Origin: DATFQE01 sp963733845 | Lineage (GTDB): Bacteria > Actinomycetota > Thermoleophilia > Gaiellales > Gaiellaceae | Direction of reading: 5' to 3' | Length of the DNA: 64,000 nucleotides | NCBI GenBank assembly: GCA_963733845.1 | Contig: CAVTEM010000002.1 | Location: 1 to 64,000 of the forward strand | Part shown: in pieces, positions 53,016 to 61,535 of the stretch | Position numbering within the stretch: the first letter of the stretch is position 1 | How the letters are laid out: each line of letters starts with the position of its first letter | The notes under the pieces: model-generated | The model's database searches: none | Told to the model about the DNA's origin: nothing | What the model saw: only the letters and a program-made list of their open reading frames with translations | Position numbers and translations under genes: made by a program

Positions 53016-53431
53016 ACGAGCTCCACGCGGTCGCCGACCGCGACGTCACCGCCCTCGCGCACGCGCGCGAGCATTCCCCTACGTCCGTCGAGCTCGGCGC
53101 GGAGGCCCGGCCGGATTGCGTCCATCCGCTCGCAGGGGTCGCAGACCATCGTGATCTCGAAGAGCGCCTCGCCGACGCGGACGAGCTGGCCGACCGGCCA
53201 CTCCTGCACATCGGCTCCCTCGACGGTGAAGTTCTCGCGGATGCGGCCGGGCTCGACGCCGACCGCATCGAGGTGCTCACGGGAGGCGAACAGCACCTGA
53301 CGCTTCCCGCCCGGCCGGGCGTGCGCGCAGCCTTCGAGGCCGTGCTCGGCCACCGCGGTGGCGCGCTGGTGGCCGTCCATGCTGCCGCTGTTCCTGGCCG
53401 GCGAGGTCCAGATTCCCGAGATGGTCGGCAC
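53012..53431 (-). CDS. MOSC-domain protein
   Basis: A 139-residue MOSC protein (GTG 53431). It has the family-type sequence RQVLFASREHLDAVGVEPGR, IRENFTVEGADVQEWPVGQL, and the Cys-containing FEITMVCDPCERMDAIRPGL then RRGMLARVREGGDVAVGD. MOSC domains handle molybdenum-cofactor sulfur or related sulfur carriers, with the conserved Cys as candidate sulfur acceptor. It lies directly downstream of the RNA methyltransferase gene (11 bp). Confidence 0.75.
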   Translation of the reverse strand: MPTISGIWTSPARNSGSMDGHQRATAVAEHGLEGCAHARPGGKRQVLFASREHLDAVGVEPGRIRENFTVEGADVQEWPVGQLVRVGEALFEITMVCDPCERMDAIRPGLRAELDGRRGMLARVREGGDVAVGDRVELV

Positions 53432-53441
53432 GAGATCGAGT

Positions 53442-54171
53442 CTAGCCGCGGCGTCGGCGCCACTCGTACAGCGCGACCGCGCCGCGTCATCGCCACGTTC
53501 AGCGACTCCGCCGCGGCGGCCAGCGGGATCGTGGCCGCTGCGTCGCATGCGGCGACGACATCTTCGGGCAGCCCCTCCCGCTCCGCGCCCAGGACGAAGG
53601 TGACGCGCTCGCCGAGGTCGGCCTCGGGAAGCGGTGTCCCGCCGCGCGAGACCAGGGCGATCCGCGGGCCCGGAGCGTCGTCGAAGGGGCCGACCGGAAC
53701 GCGGAAGACCGCCCCGGCCGAAGCACGGAGGGCCTTCGGCCCGGTCGGATCGGCGCAACCGCTCGAGAGGGCGAGGAACGCCGGGCCCAGTCCGTCCGCA
53801 GCCCTCAGTAGTGTGCCGACGTTGCCCGGATCGCCAACATGCCAGAGAGCCAGCCCGACGGCCGGGGCCGTTTCCGCCGCGAGTCGGGGTAGGTCCGCCT
53901 TCCTGAAGATCGCGAGGACCCGCGGTGGGTGACCGAGCGCCGAGACCTCGGCGAGCAGGCGCGGCTCGACCGGCTCCGCGTTCGCCAGACCGGGGAGCGC
54001 CGGGGGGCGCTCGGCGTCGACGAGCGCCTCGACGGGCTCGAGGCCGGCAGCGAGCGCCGCCTCGACCAGGTCTTCGCCCTCACAACCGAACAGCCCCAGC
54101 CGCTCGCGCTGCCGCCGGCCGTGCAGGCGTCGCGCGAGGCGGAGACGTGGATTGTGGGCGGAGGTGATCAC
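53442..54171 (-). CDS. SpoU/TrmH-family RNA 2'-O-methyltransferase, one frameshift
   Basis: GTG 54171 follows GGGGAGG. N-terminus: VITSAHNPRLRLARRLHGRR and FGCEGEDLVEAALAAGLEPV (substrate-binding domain). The SPOUT knot has LALWHVGDPGNVGTLLRAAD, LVSRGGTPLPEADLGERVTF, VLGAEREGLPEDV and ESLNVAMT. After a shift near 53485 the expected ending ALYEWRRRRG appears, stopping at 53442. About 240 residues. The family methylates ribose 2'-OH in tRNA or 23S rRNA. Its place next to rplT, rpmI and infC is common in actinobacteria. Confidence 0.85.
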
Positions 54172-54199
54172 GCCGCCTCCCCGCTGGACGCTCCTCGGA

Positions 54200-54565
54200 T
54201 CAGCTCTGTTGCTGGAGTGCGGCCTTGGCCTGCTCGGCGATCTTGCCGAACGCGGCCGGGTCGCTGACCGCGAGGTCGGCGAGGACCTTGCGATCGAGCT
54301 CGATCTCCGCCTTGCGGCAGCCGGCGATGAACTGGTTGTACGAGAGTCCGTGTCCGCGGGCGGCCGCGTTGATCCGCAGGATCCAGAGGCGCCGGAAGAC
54401 ACGCTTCTTCTGCTTGCGGTCGCGGTAGGCGTAGACGAGCGAGTGCTCGACCTGCTCCTTCGCCTTGCGGTAGCTGATGTGCTTCTGGCCCCAGTAGCCC
54501 TTGGCTTCCCCGAGGACCTTGCGCCGTTTCTTGCGGGCGTGGACCGAACGCTTGACGCGCGGCAT
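54200..54565 (-). CDS. rplT: 50S ribosomal protein L20
   Basis: A 121-residue L20: MPRVKRSVHARKKRRKVLGE, then AKGYWGQKHISYRKAKEQVE, then ALIRR-type core LWILRINAAARGHGLSYNQF and IELDRKVLADLAVSDPAAFG. L20 binds 23S rRNA early in assembly and often represses its own operon. It starts at the base after the rpmI stop. Confidence 0.97.
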   Translation of the reverse strand: MPRVKRSVHARKKRRKVLGEAKGYWGQKHISYRKAKEQVEHSLVYAYRDRKQKKRVFRRLWILRINAAARGHGLSYNQFIAGCRKAEIELDRKVLADLAVSDPAAFGKIAEQAKAALQQQS

Positions 54566-54766
54566 CTACGATCCCCCTCCCAGCAACCGCTTCACCTCGG
54601 GCACGTCGCTCGGGGCGACGGAAACGTCCTTGCGGAAGCTACGCCTGCGCTTGCTGGACTTCTTCTCGAGCAGGTGGGCCTTCGGCGCCCGCCGGCGCAG
54701 GATCTTCCCCGCTCCGCTGACCTTGAAGCGCTTCTTCGCTCCGCTGTGTCTCTTCACCTTTGGCAT
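54566..54766 (-). CDS. rpmI: 50S ribosomal protein L35
   Basis: MPKVKRHSGAKKRFKVSGAG then KILRRRAPKAHLLEKKSSKR, the standard basic L35. ATG 54766 gives the usual N-terminus (MPKxKxHSGAKKRF); ATG 54775 adds three residues. A GCAGGAG site lies just before. It is overlapped by the present 3' end of infC for 128 nt. Confidence 0.95.
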   Translation of the reverse strand: MPKVKRHSGAKKRFKVSGAGKILRRRAPKAHLLEKKSSKRRRSFRKDVSVAPSDVPEVKRLLGGGS

Positions 54767-55328
54767 CTCTGGCAACTCCTGCGTTCTTCGTGGGACCCAA
54801 GACCATGACCATGTTGCGCCCGTCCAACAGCGGCGGCGACTCGATCTGACCGATCTCCTTGACGTCCTCGGCCAACCTCATCAGCAAGTCGCGACCCCGC
54901 TCGGGATGCGTCGTCTCGCGCCCCCGGAACATGATCGTGACCTTGACCTTCGCCCGCTGGTTGAGGAAGCGGACGACATGGCCCTTCTTGGTCTCGTAGT
55001 CGTGGACTCCGATCTTGGGCCTGAGCTTGATCTCCTTGACGTGGATCTGGGACTGATGCTTTCGGGCGAGCTTGGCCTTCTGTTCCTGCTCGTACCGGTA
55101 CTTCCCGTAGTCCATGACCCGGGCGACCGGCGGCTGCGCCTGAGGCGCGATCTCCACGAGGTCGAGGTTCTTGCCGAACGCGTATTCGAGCGCGTCGGGT
55201 GTCTGCTTGACTCCGATCTGGGCCCCGTCCTCGTCGATCAATCGCACCTGCGGGACGCGAATGGCGTCGTTGATCCGTACCTGTGGGATCGGCGTGCGAT
55301 CGGGCTCGATCCTTCGCCGTGGCCTCAA
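54639..55328 (-). CDS. infC: Translation initiation factor IF-3
   Basis: IF-3 signatures: IPQVRINDAIRVPQVRLIDE (IF3_N), YEQEQKAKLARKHQSQIHVK linker, IKLRPKIGVHDYETKKGHVV and VTIMFRGRETTHPERGRDLL (IF3_C), then IESPPLLDGRNMVMVLGPT. IF-3 usually ends about here, but this frame continues ~48 residues (Glu/Gln/Ala-rich) through the first 128 nt of rpmI. That overlap is unusual: either a true C-terminal extension or a lost stop from a frameshift near 54775. The start is uncertain. TTG 55328 is the longest; an ATC start, common for infC, lies a few codons on. Confidence 0.9.
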   Translation of the reverse strand: MRPRRRIEPDRTPIPQVRINDAIRVPQVRLIDEDGAQIGVKQTPDALEYAFGKNLDLVEIAPQAQPPVARVMDYGKYRYEQEQKAKLARKHQSQIHVKEIKLRPKIGVHDYETKKGHVVRFLNQRAKVKVTIMFRGRETTHPERGRDLLMRLAEDVKEIGQIESPPLLDGRNMVMVLGPTKNAGVARDAKGEETQRSEEALQGQRSGEDPAPAGAEGPPAREEVQQAQA

Positions 55329-55406
55329 AGGCTTTTCACCAAGCTCGTTCGTTCCTCCCTGGAAGACGACAAAACCGCTGGCAGGCGGCAGCGGTCGAGA
55401 ACCTCG

Positions 55407-57371
55407 TCACCCGGTCGGTTGAACCTCGCCTGAGCTGTGCTCGGGAGGTGAGGAACTATCCGCTCCTGCTTGCCAGGCGGACAGCGTAGCAAGCAGTTCG
55501 TCGCGTAGCTCGTCGAGTGACTTGGTGGACTGAGCGCCGCCGCGCTCGCGCACCGCGAGGGAATCGCGGGACTCGCGGTCGCCGTAGACGACGACGTAGG
55601 GCACCTTCTCGACCTCGGCGTCGCGAATGCGCTTGCCGACGGTCTCGTCGCGGCTGTCGGTCTCGGTGCGGAGGCCCGCCTCGTGCAGCTCGCCGGCGAC
55701 GTCTGCCGCGCCTTCGCGGTGCGATTCACCGACCGGGATCACGCGCACCTGCACCGGCGCGAGCCAGATCGGGAACGCGCCGCCGAAGTGCTCGACGAGG
55801 ATCCCGACGAAGCGCTCGAGCGACCCGAGCAGCGCGCGGTGGATCACCACCGGATGGTGCTCCTCGTTGTCCGCGCCCATGAAGGTGAGCCCGAAGCGCA
55901 TCGGCATCTGGTAGTCGAGCTGGATCGTCCCCATCTGCCAGCTGCGGCCGAGCGCGTCGGTCATGTGCAGGTCGATCTTCGGCCCGTAGAAGGTGCCCTC
56001 GCCCGGGCTGACCACGTACTCCATTCCATGACGCTTCAGTGCCTGCTCGAGCGCCGCCTCCGCGCGATCCCATTGCTCGTCGGTGCCGAGGCGTTTCTCG
56101 GGCCGCGTCGACAGCTCGGCGCGTGGGGCGACGCCGAAAAGGTCGTAGAGGTCTCGCGCAAACTCGATCATCGCGTCTATCTCGGGCTGGATCTGCTCCT
56201 CGGTGACGAACACGTGGGCGTCGTCCTGGGTGATGTGCTTGACGCGGAGCAGTCCGTGCAGCGTGCCGCCGCGCTCGTCGCGGTGGAGCGTCGAGGACTC
56301 GGCGTACCGAATCGGGAGATCCCGGTAGGAGCGCAGCCGGCTGCCGAAGAGCAGCATGTGCCCCGGGCAGTTCATCGGCTTCAGTGCCAGCGGCTTCTCA
56401 TCCTCGTGGCCCTGGACGAAGAACATGTTCTCCTCGTAGTTCTCGTAGTGGCCGGAGGTGACGTACGTCTCGATGTCGTACAGGAGCGGCGTCTTCACCT
56501 CGTCGTAGCCGCGGCGCGCGTTCTCGCGCCGGCGCAGGTCCTCGAGCACGTTCCAGATCACCATCCCCCGCGGGTGCCAGAACGGCGACCCCGGCGAGCG
56601 CTCCGACAGGTGGAACAGGTCGAGTTGGACGCCGAGGCGCCGGTGGTCGCGGCGGCGCGCCTCCTCGAGCCGCTCGAGGTATGCGTCCAGGTCGTCCTGG
56701 TTGAAGAAGGCGGTGCCGTAGATGCGCGTCAGCTGCGTGTTGTGCTCGTCGCCGCGCCAGTAGGCGCCCGCGAGGCTCGTGAGCTTGATCGCCTTGATCG
56801 GCCCCGAGTCCTGCAGGTGCGGCCCGCGGCAGAGGTCGGTGAAGTCGCCCTGCGTGTAGAAGGAGATCGGGCCGTCGGCAGTGTCGACCAGCTCGACCTT
56901 GTAGTCCTCCCCCTGCTCGGAGAAGAAGCGCTTCGCCTCCTCGGCCGATACCTCGCGACGCTCCCACGTGCGGCCCTCGGAGAGCTCCTTGCGGATCTCC
57001 TCCTCGATCCGTGCCAACGCGTCCTCCGAGATCGGCTCCGGGAACTCGAAGTCGTAGTAGAAGCCGTTCTCGACGGGCGGGCCGATCGCGATCTTCGTCC
57101 CCGGATAGAGCCGGCGGACCGCCTCGGCAAGCAGGTGCGCGGCAGAGTGGCGCAGGACGTAGAGCGCGTCGGGATCGTCCTTGTCGCGCGTGGTCAGGAT
57201 CTGGATCTGCTGGCCGTCGGCGAGCGGGGCGCGCAGGTCCTGCACCGCCCCGTTCGAGCGCAGCAGGACAGCCTGCTCGGCGAGCTTGGGCCCGATCGCG
57301 CGCGCAGCGTCGAGTCCGGTCGCACCGTCGGGGAGTTCGAGTTCGCTCGAGTCGGGAAGAACGACCTTCAT
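55407..57371 (-). CDS. thrS: Threonyl-tRNA synthetase
   Basis: 654 residues. TGS domain (MKVVLPDSSELELPDGATGL, residues 1-62), editing-like domain with HSAAHLLAEAVRRLYPG, then the class II core: zinc Cys in LKPMNCPGHMLLF, motif 2 YAESSTLHRDERGGTLHGLL, RVKHITQDDAHVFV, and motif 3 PVVIHRALLGSLERFVGILV. The anticodon-binding domain has VRVIPVGESHREGAADVAGE and VPYVVVYGDRESRDSLAV. It starts at ATG 57371. No T-box is evident in the region upstream, which is partly occupied by a divergent small frame. Confidence 0.95.
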   Translation of the reverse strand: MKVVLPDSSELELPDGATGLDAARAIGPKLAEQAVLLRSNGAVQDLRAPLADGQQIQILTTRDKDDPDALYVLRHSAAHLLAEAVRRLYPGTKIAIGPPVENGFYYDFEFPEPISEDALARIEEEIRKELSEGRTWERREVSAEEAKRFFSEQGEDYKVELVDTADGPISFYTQGDFTDLCRGPHLQDSGPIKAIKLTSLAGAYWRGDEHNTQLTRIYGTAFFNQDDLDAYLERLEEARRRDHRRLGVQLDLFHLSERSPGSPFWHPRGMVIWNVLEDLRRRENARRGYDEVKTPLLYDIETYVTSGHYENYEENMFFVQGHEDEKPLALKPMNCPGHMLLFGSRLRSYRDLPIRYAESSTLHRDERGGTLHGLLRVKHITQDDAHVFVTEEQIQPEIDAMIEFARDLYDLFGVAPRAELSTRPEKRLGTDEQWDRAEAALEQALKRHGMEYVVSPGEGTFYGPKIDLHMTDALGRSWQMGTIQLDYQMPMRFGLTFMGADNEEHHPVVIHRALLGSLERFVGILVEHFGGAFPIWLAPVQVRVIPVGESHREGAADVAGELHEAGLRTETDSRDETVGKRIRDAEVEKVPYVVVYGDRESRDSLAVRERGGAQSTKSLDELRDELLATLSAWQAGADSSSPPEHSSGEVQPTG

Positions 57372-57507
57372 GGAAGCCAAGGATACTGAGCAGTCGAGCG
57401 ACTCCCACCCCCGCGAGGACGACCGGAACGAGGAGGTCGAAGGGTCGCCGATCCCCGATCCGGAAGAGGAGCGCGGGACCGCAGAGGACGACCCGCAAGC
57501 GGACTGA
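57370..57507 (+). CDS. 46-residue acidic small protein, divergent from thrS
   Basis: ATG 57370 and the thrS ATG on the other strand share the tetramer CATG. The frame encodes MEAKDTEQSSDSHPREDDRN, then EEVEGSPIPDPEEERGTAED and DPQAD, with about one-third Asp/Glu. Such sustained acidity is unlike a random antisense frame in GC-rich DNA. However, the only potential ribosome-binding site would lie within thrS and none is convincing. I regard translation as possible. Confidence 0.35.
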   Translation: MEAKDTEQSSDSHPREDDRNEEVEGSPIPDPEEERGTAEDDPQAD

Positions 57508-57633
57508 TTCACCTGTCCCCTCCGGCCGCGGTCGCGTCGAGCAACGTCGCCGACGCTACCGGTCGAGCGGCGGTACGAGACCCGTCTGTGGACGGATCGT
57601 CACACCCTCGGCACACCCAGCCACGGCCGCACG

Positions 57634-57668
57634 GGACATGTCGAGGGGCCAGACCCCTGGACATGTCC
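57634..57668. repeat. Long palindromic element (REP-like or terminator)
   Basis: GGACATGTC and GACATGTCC form a perfect 9-bp outer stem. After one mismatch AGGGG and CCCCT form 5 more pairs around CCAGA. It lies 8 bp beyond the stop of the YjbR-like gene. The two-part palindrome has the look of an interspersed repetitive element; only one copy is in this window. The rest of 57508-57633 holds nothing I recognise. Confidence 0.5.
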
Positions 57669-57675
57669 GCAAGGG

Positions 57676-58032
57676 TCAGTCGTCGGCTTCGACGGCGTGG
57701 CGCAGGTGCTCGGGCGCCCGCAGCCAGTAGCTCTCGCGCAACCACTCGAGCGCTGCCTCGAGCGACTCGTCGTCGGAGACGAGCGCGGTGACCCACCCGT
57801 AGCGCCCCACGTACTTGGCCTTCTCGACGTAGGGCAGCAGCATCGCGATCTCGCGCTCCTCCCTGGTCAGCTTGACCGTCAGCCGGACGATGCCGTCGAC
57901 CTCCGACATCGACGCGAACATGCGGTTGTCCGCCACCTTGAAGACGGGATTCCCCCAGGGGCTGTCCTCGTAGGTCTCGGGGAGCTCGAGCGCGAGCTCG
58001 CGGATCCGGCGAGTGGCTTCGGAGAGCCTCAC
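57676..58032 (-). CDS. MmcQ/YjbR-family protein
   Basis: About 118 residues: RRIRELALELPETYEDSPWG (the family's LPxxxE...WG), NPVFKVADNRMFASMSEVDG, LTVKLTREEREIAMLLPYV, then GWVTALVSDDESLEAALEWL and RESYWLRAPEHLR. This is the double-wing DNA-binding-like YjbR fold; the role is unknown. GTG 58032 gives the standard length. ATG 58065 would add eleven residues and is possible. Confidence 0.8.
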   Translation of the reverse strand: MRLSEATRRIRELALELPETYEDSPWGNPVFKVADNRMFASMSEVDGIVRLTVKLTREEREIAMLLPYVEKAKYVGRYGWVTALVSDDESLEAALEWLRESYWLRAPEHLRHAVEADD

Positions 58033-58184
58033 ACCCCAAGCATGCACAGTCGCGGAGCGCGGCATCGCCGGCTGGGCGGCGCGCGAGCCGCTACCGGATG
58101 CCGGCCGAGACCGGCTAGGCTCGTCCTAAAGGGTTCCGGCTGAAGCGCCGAAATGGAGAGCGGCAACGTGCAAGGGGGTTCACG

Positions 58185-59246
58185 GTGAGGTTGCTGCTCG
58201 TCGACGACGATCCCGGCCTGAGGGCTCTCGTCCGTACGACGTGCGAGGTCTTCGACTTCGAGGTCGACGAGGCCGAGAGCGCCGACGCGGCTGTGGAACG
58301 GATGGCGGTGCGTCGACCGGAGGTGCTGGTGCTCGACGTGAGCATGCCCGGGATGACCGGCCTCGAGCTCTGCCGCGCGCTGAAGGACGACCCGGCGACC
58401 AGTGAGATCGGGGTCGTATTGCTGACCGGCGCCGAGACCGGCACGCAGCTCAAGGCCGACTCGGCCGGCGCCGACGCGCTCCTGCGCAAGCCGTTCAGTC
58501 CGCTCGAGCTGCTCTCGGTGGTCGAACGGATCGCGGGGGGCCGCTTCGGCGTCCCCTTCCGGGCGCAGCGCCGCCGCGAGGACGAGCAGATGCTGCTGTA
58601 CGCGCAGGACCTGCGACACCTGCTCGAGATCGAACGCGGGCAGCGCGTGCTCGTCCAGAAGGCCTACCGCGAGACGGTCGCGGCGCTCGCCAGCGCCCTC
58701 GAGTCGAAGGACACAGGCACGCGCGAGCACTCACAAAGGGTGCAGCGCTATGCGGTCGAGCTCGCCGGCGAGGTCGCGCCGGGCCTGCTGGACGACCCGA
58801 GCACGGAGTACGGCTTCCTGCTCCACGACGTGGGCAAGATCGGCATTCCCGACGACATCCTGCGCAAGCCCAAGCCGCTCGACGACCGCGAGCAGCGCCT
58901 GATGGAGACGCACACTGTCCTCGGCGAGCAGGTGCTCGGCGGGGTCGCGTTCCTGCAGGGACAGGGCATTCGGGTCGTACGCTCGCACCACGAGCGCTGG
59001 GACGGCCGCGGCTACCCCGACGGTCTGGCCGGAGCCGAGATCCCGCTCGCCGCCCGCATCTTCGCGGTCGCCGACGCGCTCGATGCGATGACCAGCGACC
59101 GCCCGTACCGGGCTGCCGGAACCTGGGAGTCGGCCGGCGAAGAGATCACCGATCAGGCCGAGCGGCAGTTCGACCCCGACGTCGTCCGAGCCTTCGCCGC
59201 ACGCGAGCCGAAGCTCCGCGCGATCCAGCGCAGCTTCGCGGGCTAG
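58185..59246 (+). CDS. Response regulator with HD-GYP phosphodiesterase domain
   Basis: 353 residues (GTG 58185). Residues 1-120 are a receiver: LLLVDDDPGLRALVRTTCEV (acidic pocket), phospho-Asp in VLVLDVSMPGMTGLELC, Thr/Lys in LLTGAE and LRKPFSPLELL. Residues ~165-345 are HD-GYP: TREHSQRVQRYAVELAGEVA, HDVGKIGIPDDILRKPKPL, HHERWDGRGYPDGLAGAEIP and FAVADALDAMTSDRPYR. All metal-site motifs are intact, so c-di-GMP hydrolysis controlled by phosphorylation is expected (RpfG-like). No kinase is adjacent; the kinase at 62-63.6 kb is a candidate. Confidence 0.88.
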   Translation: MRLLLVDDDPGLRALVRTTCEVFDFEVDEAESADAAVERMAVRRPEVLVLDVSMPGMTGLELCRALKDDPATSEIGVVLLTGAETGTQLKADSAGADALLRKPFSPLELLSVVERIAGGRFGVPFRAQRRREDEQMLLYAQDLRHLLEIERGQRVLVQKAYRETVAALASALESKDTGTREHSQRVQRYAVELAGEVAPGLLDDPSTEYGFLLHDVGKIGIPDDILRKPKPLDDREQRLMETHTVLGEQVLGGVAFLQGQGIRVVRSHHERWDGRGYPDGLAGAEIPLAARIFAVADALDAMTSDRPYRAAGTWESAGEEITDQAERQFDPDVVRAFAAREPKLRAIQRSFAG

Positions 59247-59626
59247 CCGTCGTCCCCGCGGACGGTCCAGTCGACCACGTCGCGGATGCTGACGATGCCG
59301 ACCGGACGCCCGTCCTCCAGCACCGGCAGGTGGCGGAAGCCGTGCTCGAGCATCGTCCGCGCCGCTTCCTCGAGGTCGGTCGAGGTCGTGGCCGTGATCG
59401 GATCCTTGGTCATCCACTCGCGAACGCGCGCCTCGCTCGAATGCACGCGCCCCGCGACTGCCCGCAACAGGTCACGCTCCGTCAGGATCCCGATCAGGCG
59501 TCCGAAGTCGCTCACGACCGCGGAGCCCACGCCGCGCTCGACCATCACCTCGGCGGCCATCCCGAGCGTGTCCTCGGGCGCCACCTCGAGCAAATTCCGG
59601 GTCATCAGTTCGCCTAGGGTCGCCAC
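59243..59626 (-). CDS. Tandem CBS-domain protein
   Basis: A 127-residue pair of CBS motifs: LMTRNLLEVAPEDTLGMAAE then GVGSAVVSDFGRLIGILTER, and REWMTKDPITATTSTDLEEA then GFRHLPVLEDGRPVGIVSIR. Such a pair binds adenine nucleotides (AMP, ATP, SAM or c-di-AMP) and regulates a partner. It overlaps the HD-GYP gene convergently by 4 bp and lies 12 bp downstream of the oxidoreductase gene, with which it may be co-transcribed. Confidence 0.85.
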   Translation of the reverse strand: MATLGELMTRNLLEVAPEDTLGMAAEVMVERGVGSAVVSDFGRLIGILTERDLLRAVAGRVHSSEARVREWMTKDPITATTSTDLEEAARTMLEHGFRHLPVLEDGRPVGIVSIRDVVDWTVRGDDG

Positions 59627-59638
59627 GAATGCGCGAGG

Positions 59639-61258
59639 CTACAGCACGCGCCGCAGGAGCGCTGCCGTCCCCGCCACCCCCACCACGGCGAGAGCAGCGC
59701 GGCGGGCCCGGCCGGCCTGCAGCGCGGCGCGTGCCGCTATCGCGCCCGGAGCGCCGTGGACTCCGCCTCCCGGGTGCGCCGACGCCGAGGCGAGGTAGAG
59801 ACCCGGCACCGGTGTCTCCGGTCGAGCGAGTCCCGGAACCGGCCGGAAGAGCAACTGCTGGTGGAGTTGGGCGGTGCCGCCGTTCACCGCGCCGCCCACC
59901 AGATTGCGGTCGGCCGCCTCGAGCGAGCCGGGCGTGTGCACGTGGCGGGCGCGGATCAGGCTTCGGAAGCCAGGTGCAAGCGCCTCGACCCGGTCCTCGA
60001 TCCGCGCCGCGAACAGGTCCGTCTCGCGCGCGTCCCAGCGGCCCGTGAGGTCGCCGCCCGCGTCGCTTCTCACCTGCTGCGGGACGTGCGTGTACGCCCA
60101 GGCCACCTCCTTGCCGGGCGGGGCGCGGTTCGGATCGACGGAGGCGTACTGGCCGAGGACGAGGAACGGTGACGCCGGGATCGCCCTGCGGGCCAGCTGG
60201 TTCGCCTGGATGCTCAGCTCGTCCATGCTCTCGCCGACGTGCACGACCCCGGCCCGGGCCGCGTCCGGCGCCGCCCAGGGGATCGGCCCGTCGAGCGCCC
60301 AGTCGACCTTGACCGTCGCGTTGTCCCACTGGAAGCGCCGGATGTCCGCCAGGACGCGGGCGGGCACGTGCTCGCGAGCAAGGAGCTCCAGGTAGAGCGC
60401 CGGCGCCGACACGTCCGCGAGCACCGCCCGGCCGGCAGAGACCTCCTCCCCGCCTCGGACGACGACCGCGCGTGCGCGTCCACCGCGAACGACGATGCGC
60501 TCGACGGGAGCGTCACAGCGCACGCGGCCGCCCTGCGACTCGAACCGCTCGACCAGGGCCCGCGTCAGCTCGCCGGCCCCGCCCTCGGGAGTCGGGAAGC
60601 CGACACTCTGGGCGAGACAGGTGAGCAGCCAGCCGTAGAACCCGCCGGGCGGGGCTTCCGGGCTCAGATCCGTGTGCAGGGCATTGCCGGCGAGGAGCCG
60701 AGCCCCTCCCTCGCCGCGAAAGTGCTCCTCCGCCAGCCGCCGCACCGGGAGGCACAGCGTGCGCAGGAAGCGGATCCGCTCCCCGCGCCCGAGCCCGGCG
60801 GCGACCCGCGCTCCGGCACGAAGGGGCGGGAACGGCGTGACCATCGCGTCGAGCAGCGCGTCGCCGACCTGCTCCCACGTGTCGTAGAGGCGCAACCAGG
60901 CCTCGCCGTCGCCCGCCGCGAAGGCGTCGAGGCACGCGGCGGTCTCCCGCGGATCCTCCGAGACGAAGGCGCAGGTCCCGTCGGCGGCGGGATGGGCGAG
61001 GGCAAGCGAGCCGCGCCGCCAGGCGAGGCCGAAGCGCTCCAGACGGAGCGCGCGAACGACCGGCGACGCAGCCGCAAGCGGATGGAAGGCGCTGAAGACG
61101 TCGTGGCGGAAACCCGGCTCGGTCAGCTCGGCGGTGCGGACTGCGCCACCCGGCTCGCCCTCGGCCTCGAGAACCTCGACCTCCCAGCCGGCGTCGGCAA
61201 GCAGGTTCGCGCCGACGAGACCGTTCGGCCCCGAGCCGATGACGACTGCGTCCGGCAC
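59639..61258 (-). CDS. FAD-dependent phytoene-desaturase-like oxidoreductase
   Basis: 539 residues (GTG 61258). It has an FAD Rossmann motif, AVVIGSGPNGLVGANLLADA, with GEPGGAVRTAELTEPGFRHD right after, and the family-typical FSAFHPLAAASPVVRALRLE. A second nucleotide-contacting segment is GAGELTRALVERFESQGGRV then DAPVERIVVRGGRARAVVVR. The C-terminus is VPGLYLASASAHPGGGVHGA then PGAIAARAAL. This is the CrtI/PYROXD2-like branch. No carotenoid gene (crtB, crtE) lies nearby, so the substrate is open. A hydrophobic C-terminal stretch may associate with the membrane. Confidence 0.82.
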   Translation of the reverse strand: MPDAVVIGSGPNGLVGANLLADAGWEVEVLEAEGEPGGAVRTAELTEPGFRHDVFSAFHPLAAASPVVRALRLERFGLAWRRGSLALAHPAADGTCAFVSEDPRETAACLDAFAAGDGEAWLRLYDTWEQVGDALLDAMVTPFPPLRAGARVAAGLGRGERIRFLRTLCLPVRRLAEEHFRGEGGARLLAGNALHTDLSPEAPPGGFYGWLLTCLAQSVGFPTPEGGAGELTRALVERFESQGGRVRCDAPVERIVVRGGRARAVVVRGGEEVSAGRAVLADVSAPALYLELLAREHVPARVLADIRRFQWDNATVKVDWALDGPIPWAAPDAARAGVVHVGESMDELSIQANQLARRAIPASPFLVLGQYASVDPNRAPPGKEVAWAYTHVPQQVRSDAGGDLTGRWDARETDLFAARIEDRVEALAPGFRSLIRARHVHTPGSLEAADRNLVGGAVNGGTAQLHQQLLFRPVPGLARPETPVPGLYLASASAHPGGGVHGAPGAIAARAALQAGRARRAALAVVGVAGTAALLRRVL

Positions 61259-61268
61259 ACGGCTGACG

Positions 61269-61535
61269 CTAGCTGCGCGAGGGCAGTGCGAGCAGCGCCA
61301 GCGCAAGCGGAACGAGCGTGACGCCAAGCGAGACCGCGTAGACCGCTGCGACCTCGCCCCTGCTCAGGTTCGGGTCGGACACGACGCGCGCGGGAGGCGG
61401 CGGCGGATCAGGCAGCGCTGCGCGAGCACGCCCCGCGAGCTCGGGTGGCGAGACGAGGACGAGCTCCGGGCTGATCGGCAGGTCGTCGATCACGGCGGCC
61501 GCACGATTGTCTCGCGCCGGGAGCGCGGGGCTCAT
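61269..61535 (-). CDS. Small single-span membrane protein
   Basis: About 88 residues from ATG 61535: a polar N-terminus (NRAAAVIDDLPISPELVLVS), a Pro-rich stretch, then one C-terminal membrane helix (VAAVYAVSLGVTLVPLALAL). On the minus strand a hairpin TCACCC-GAAA-GGGTGA ends at the ATG, and its 3' arm holds the only ribosome-binding-like sequence (AAAGGGTG). Its stop is 11 bp before the oxidoreductase start, suggesting an operon. Confidence 0.5.
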   Translation of the reverse strand: MSPALPARDNRAAAVIDDLPISPELVLVSPPELAGRARAALPDPPPPPARVVSDPNLSRGEVAAVYAVSLGVTLVPLALALLALPSRS

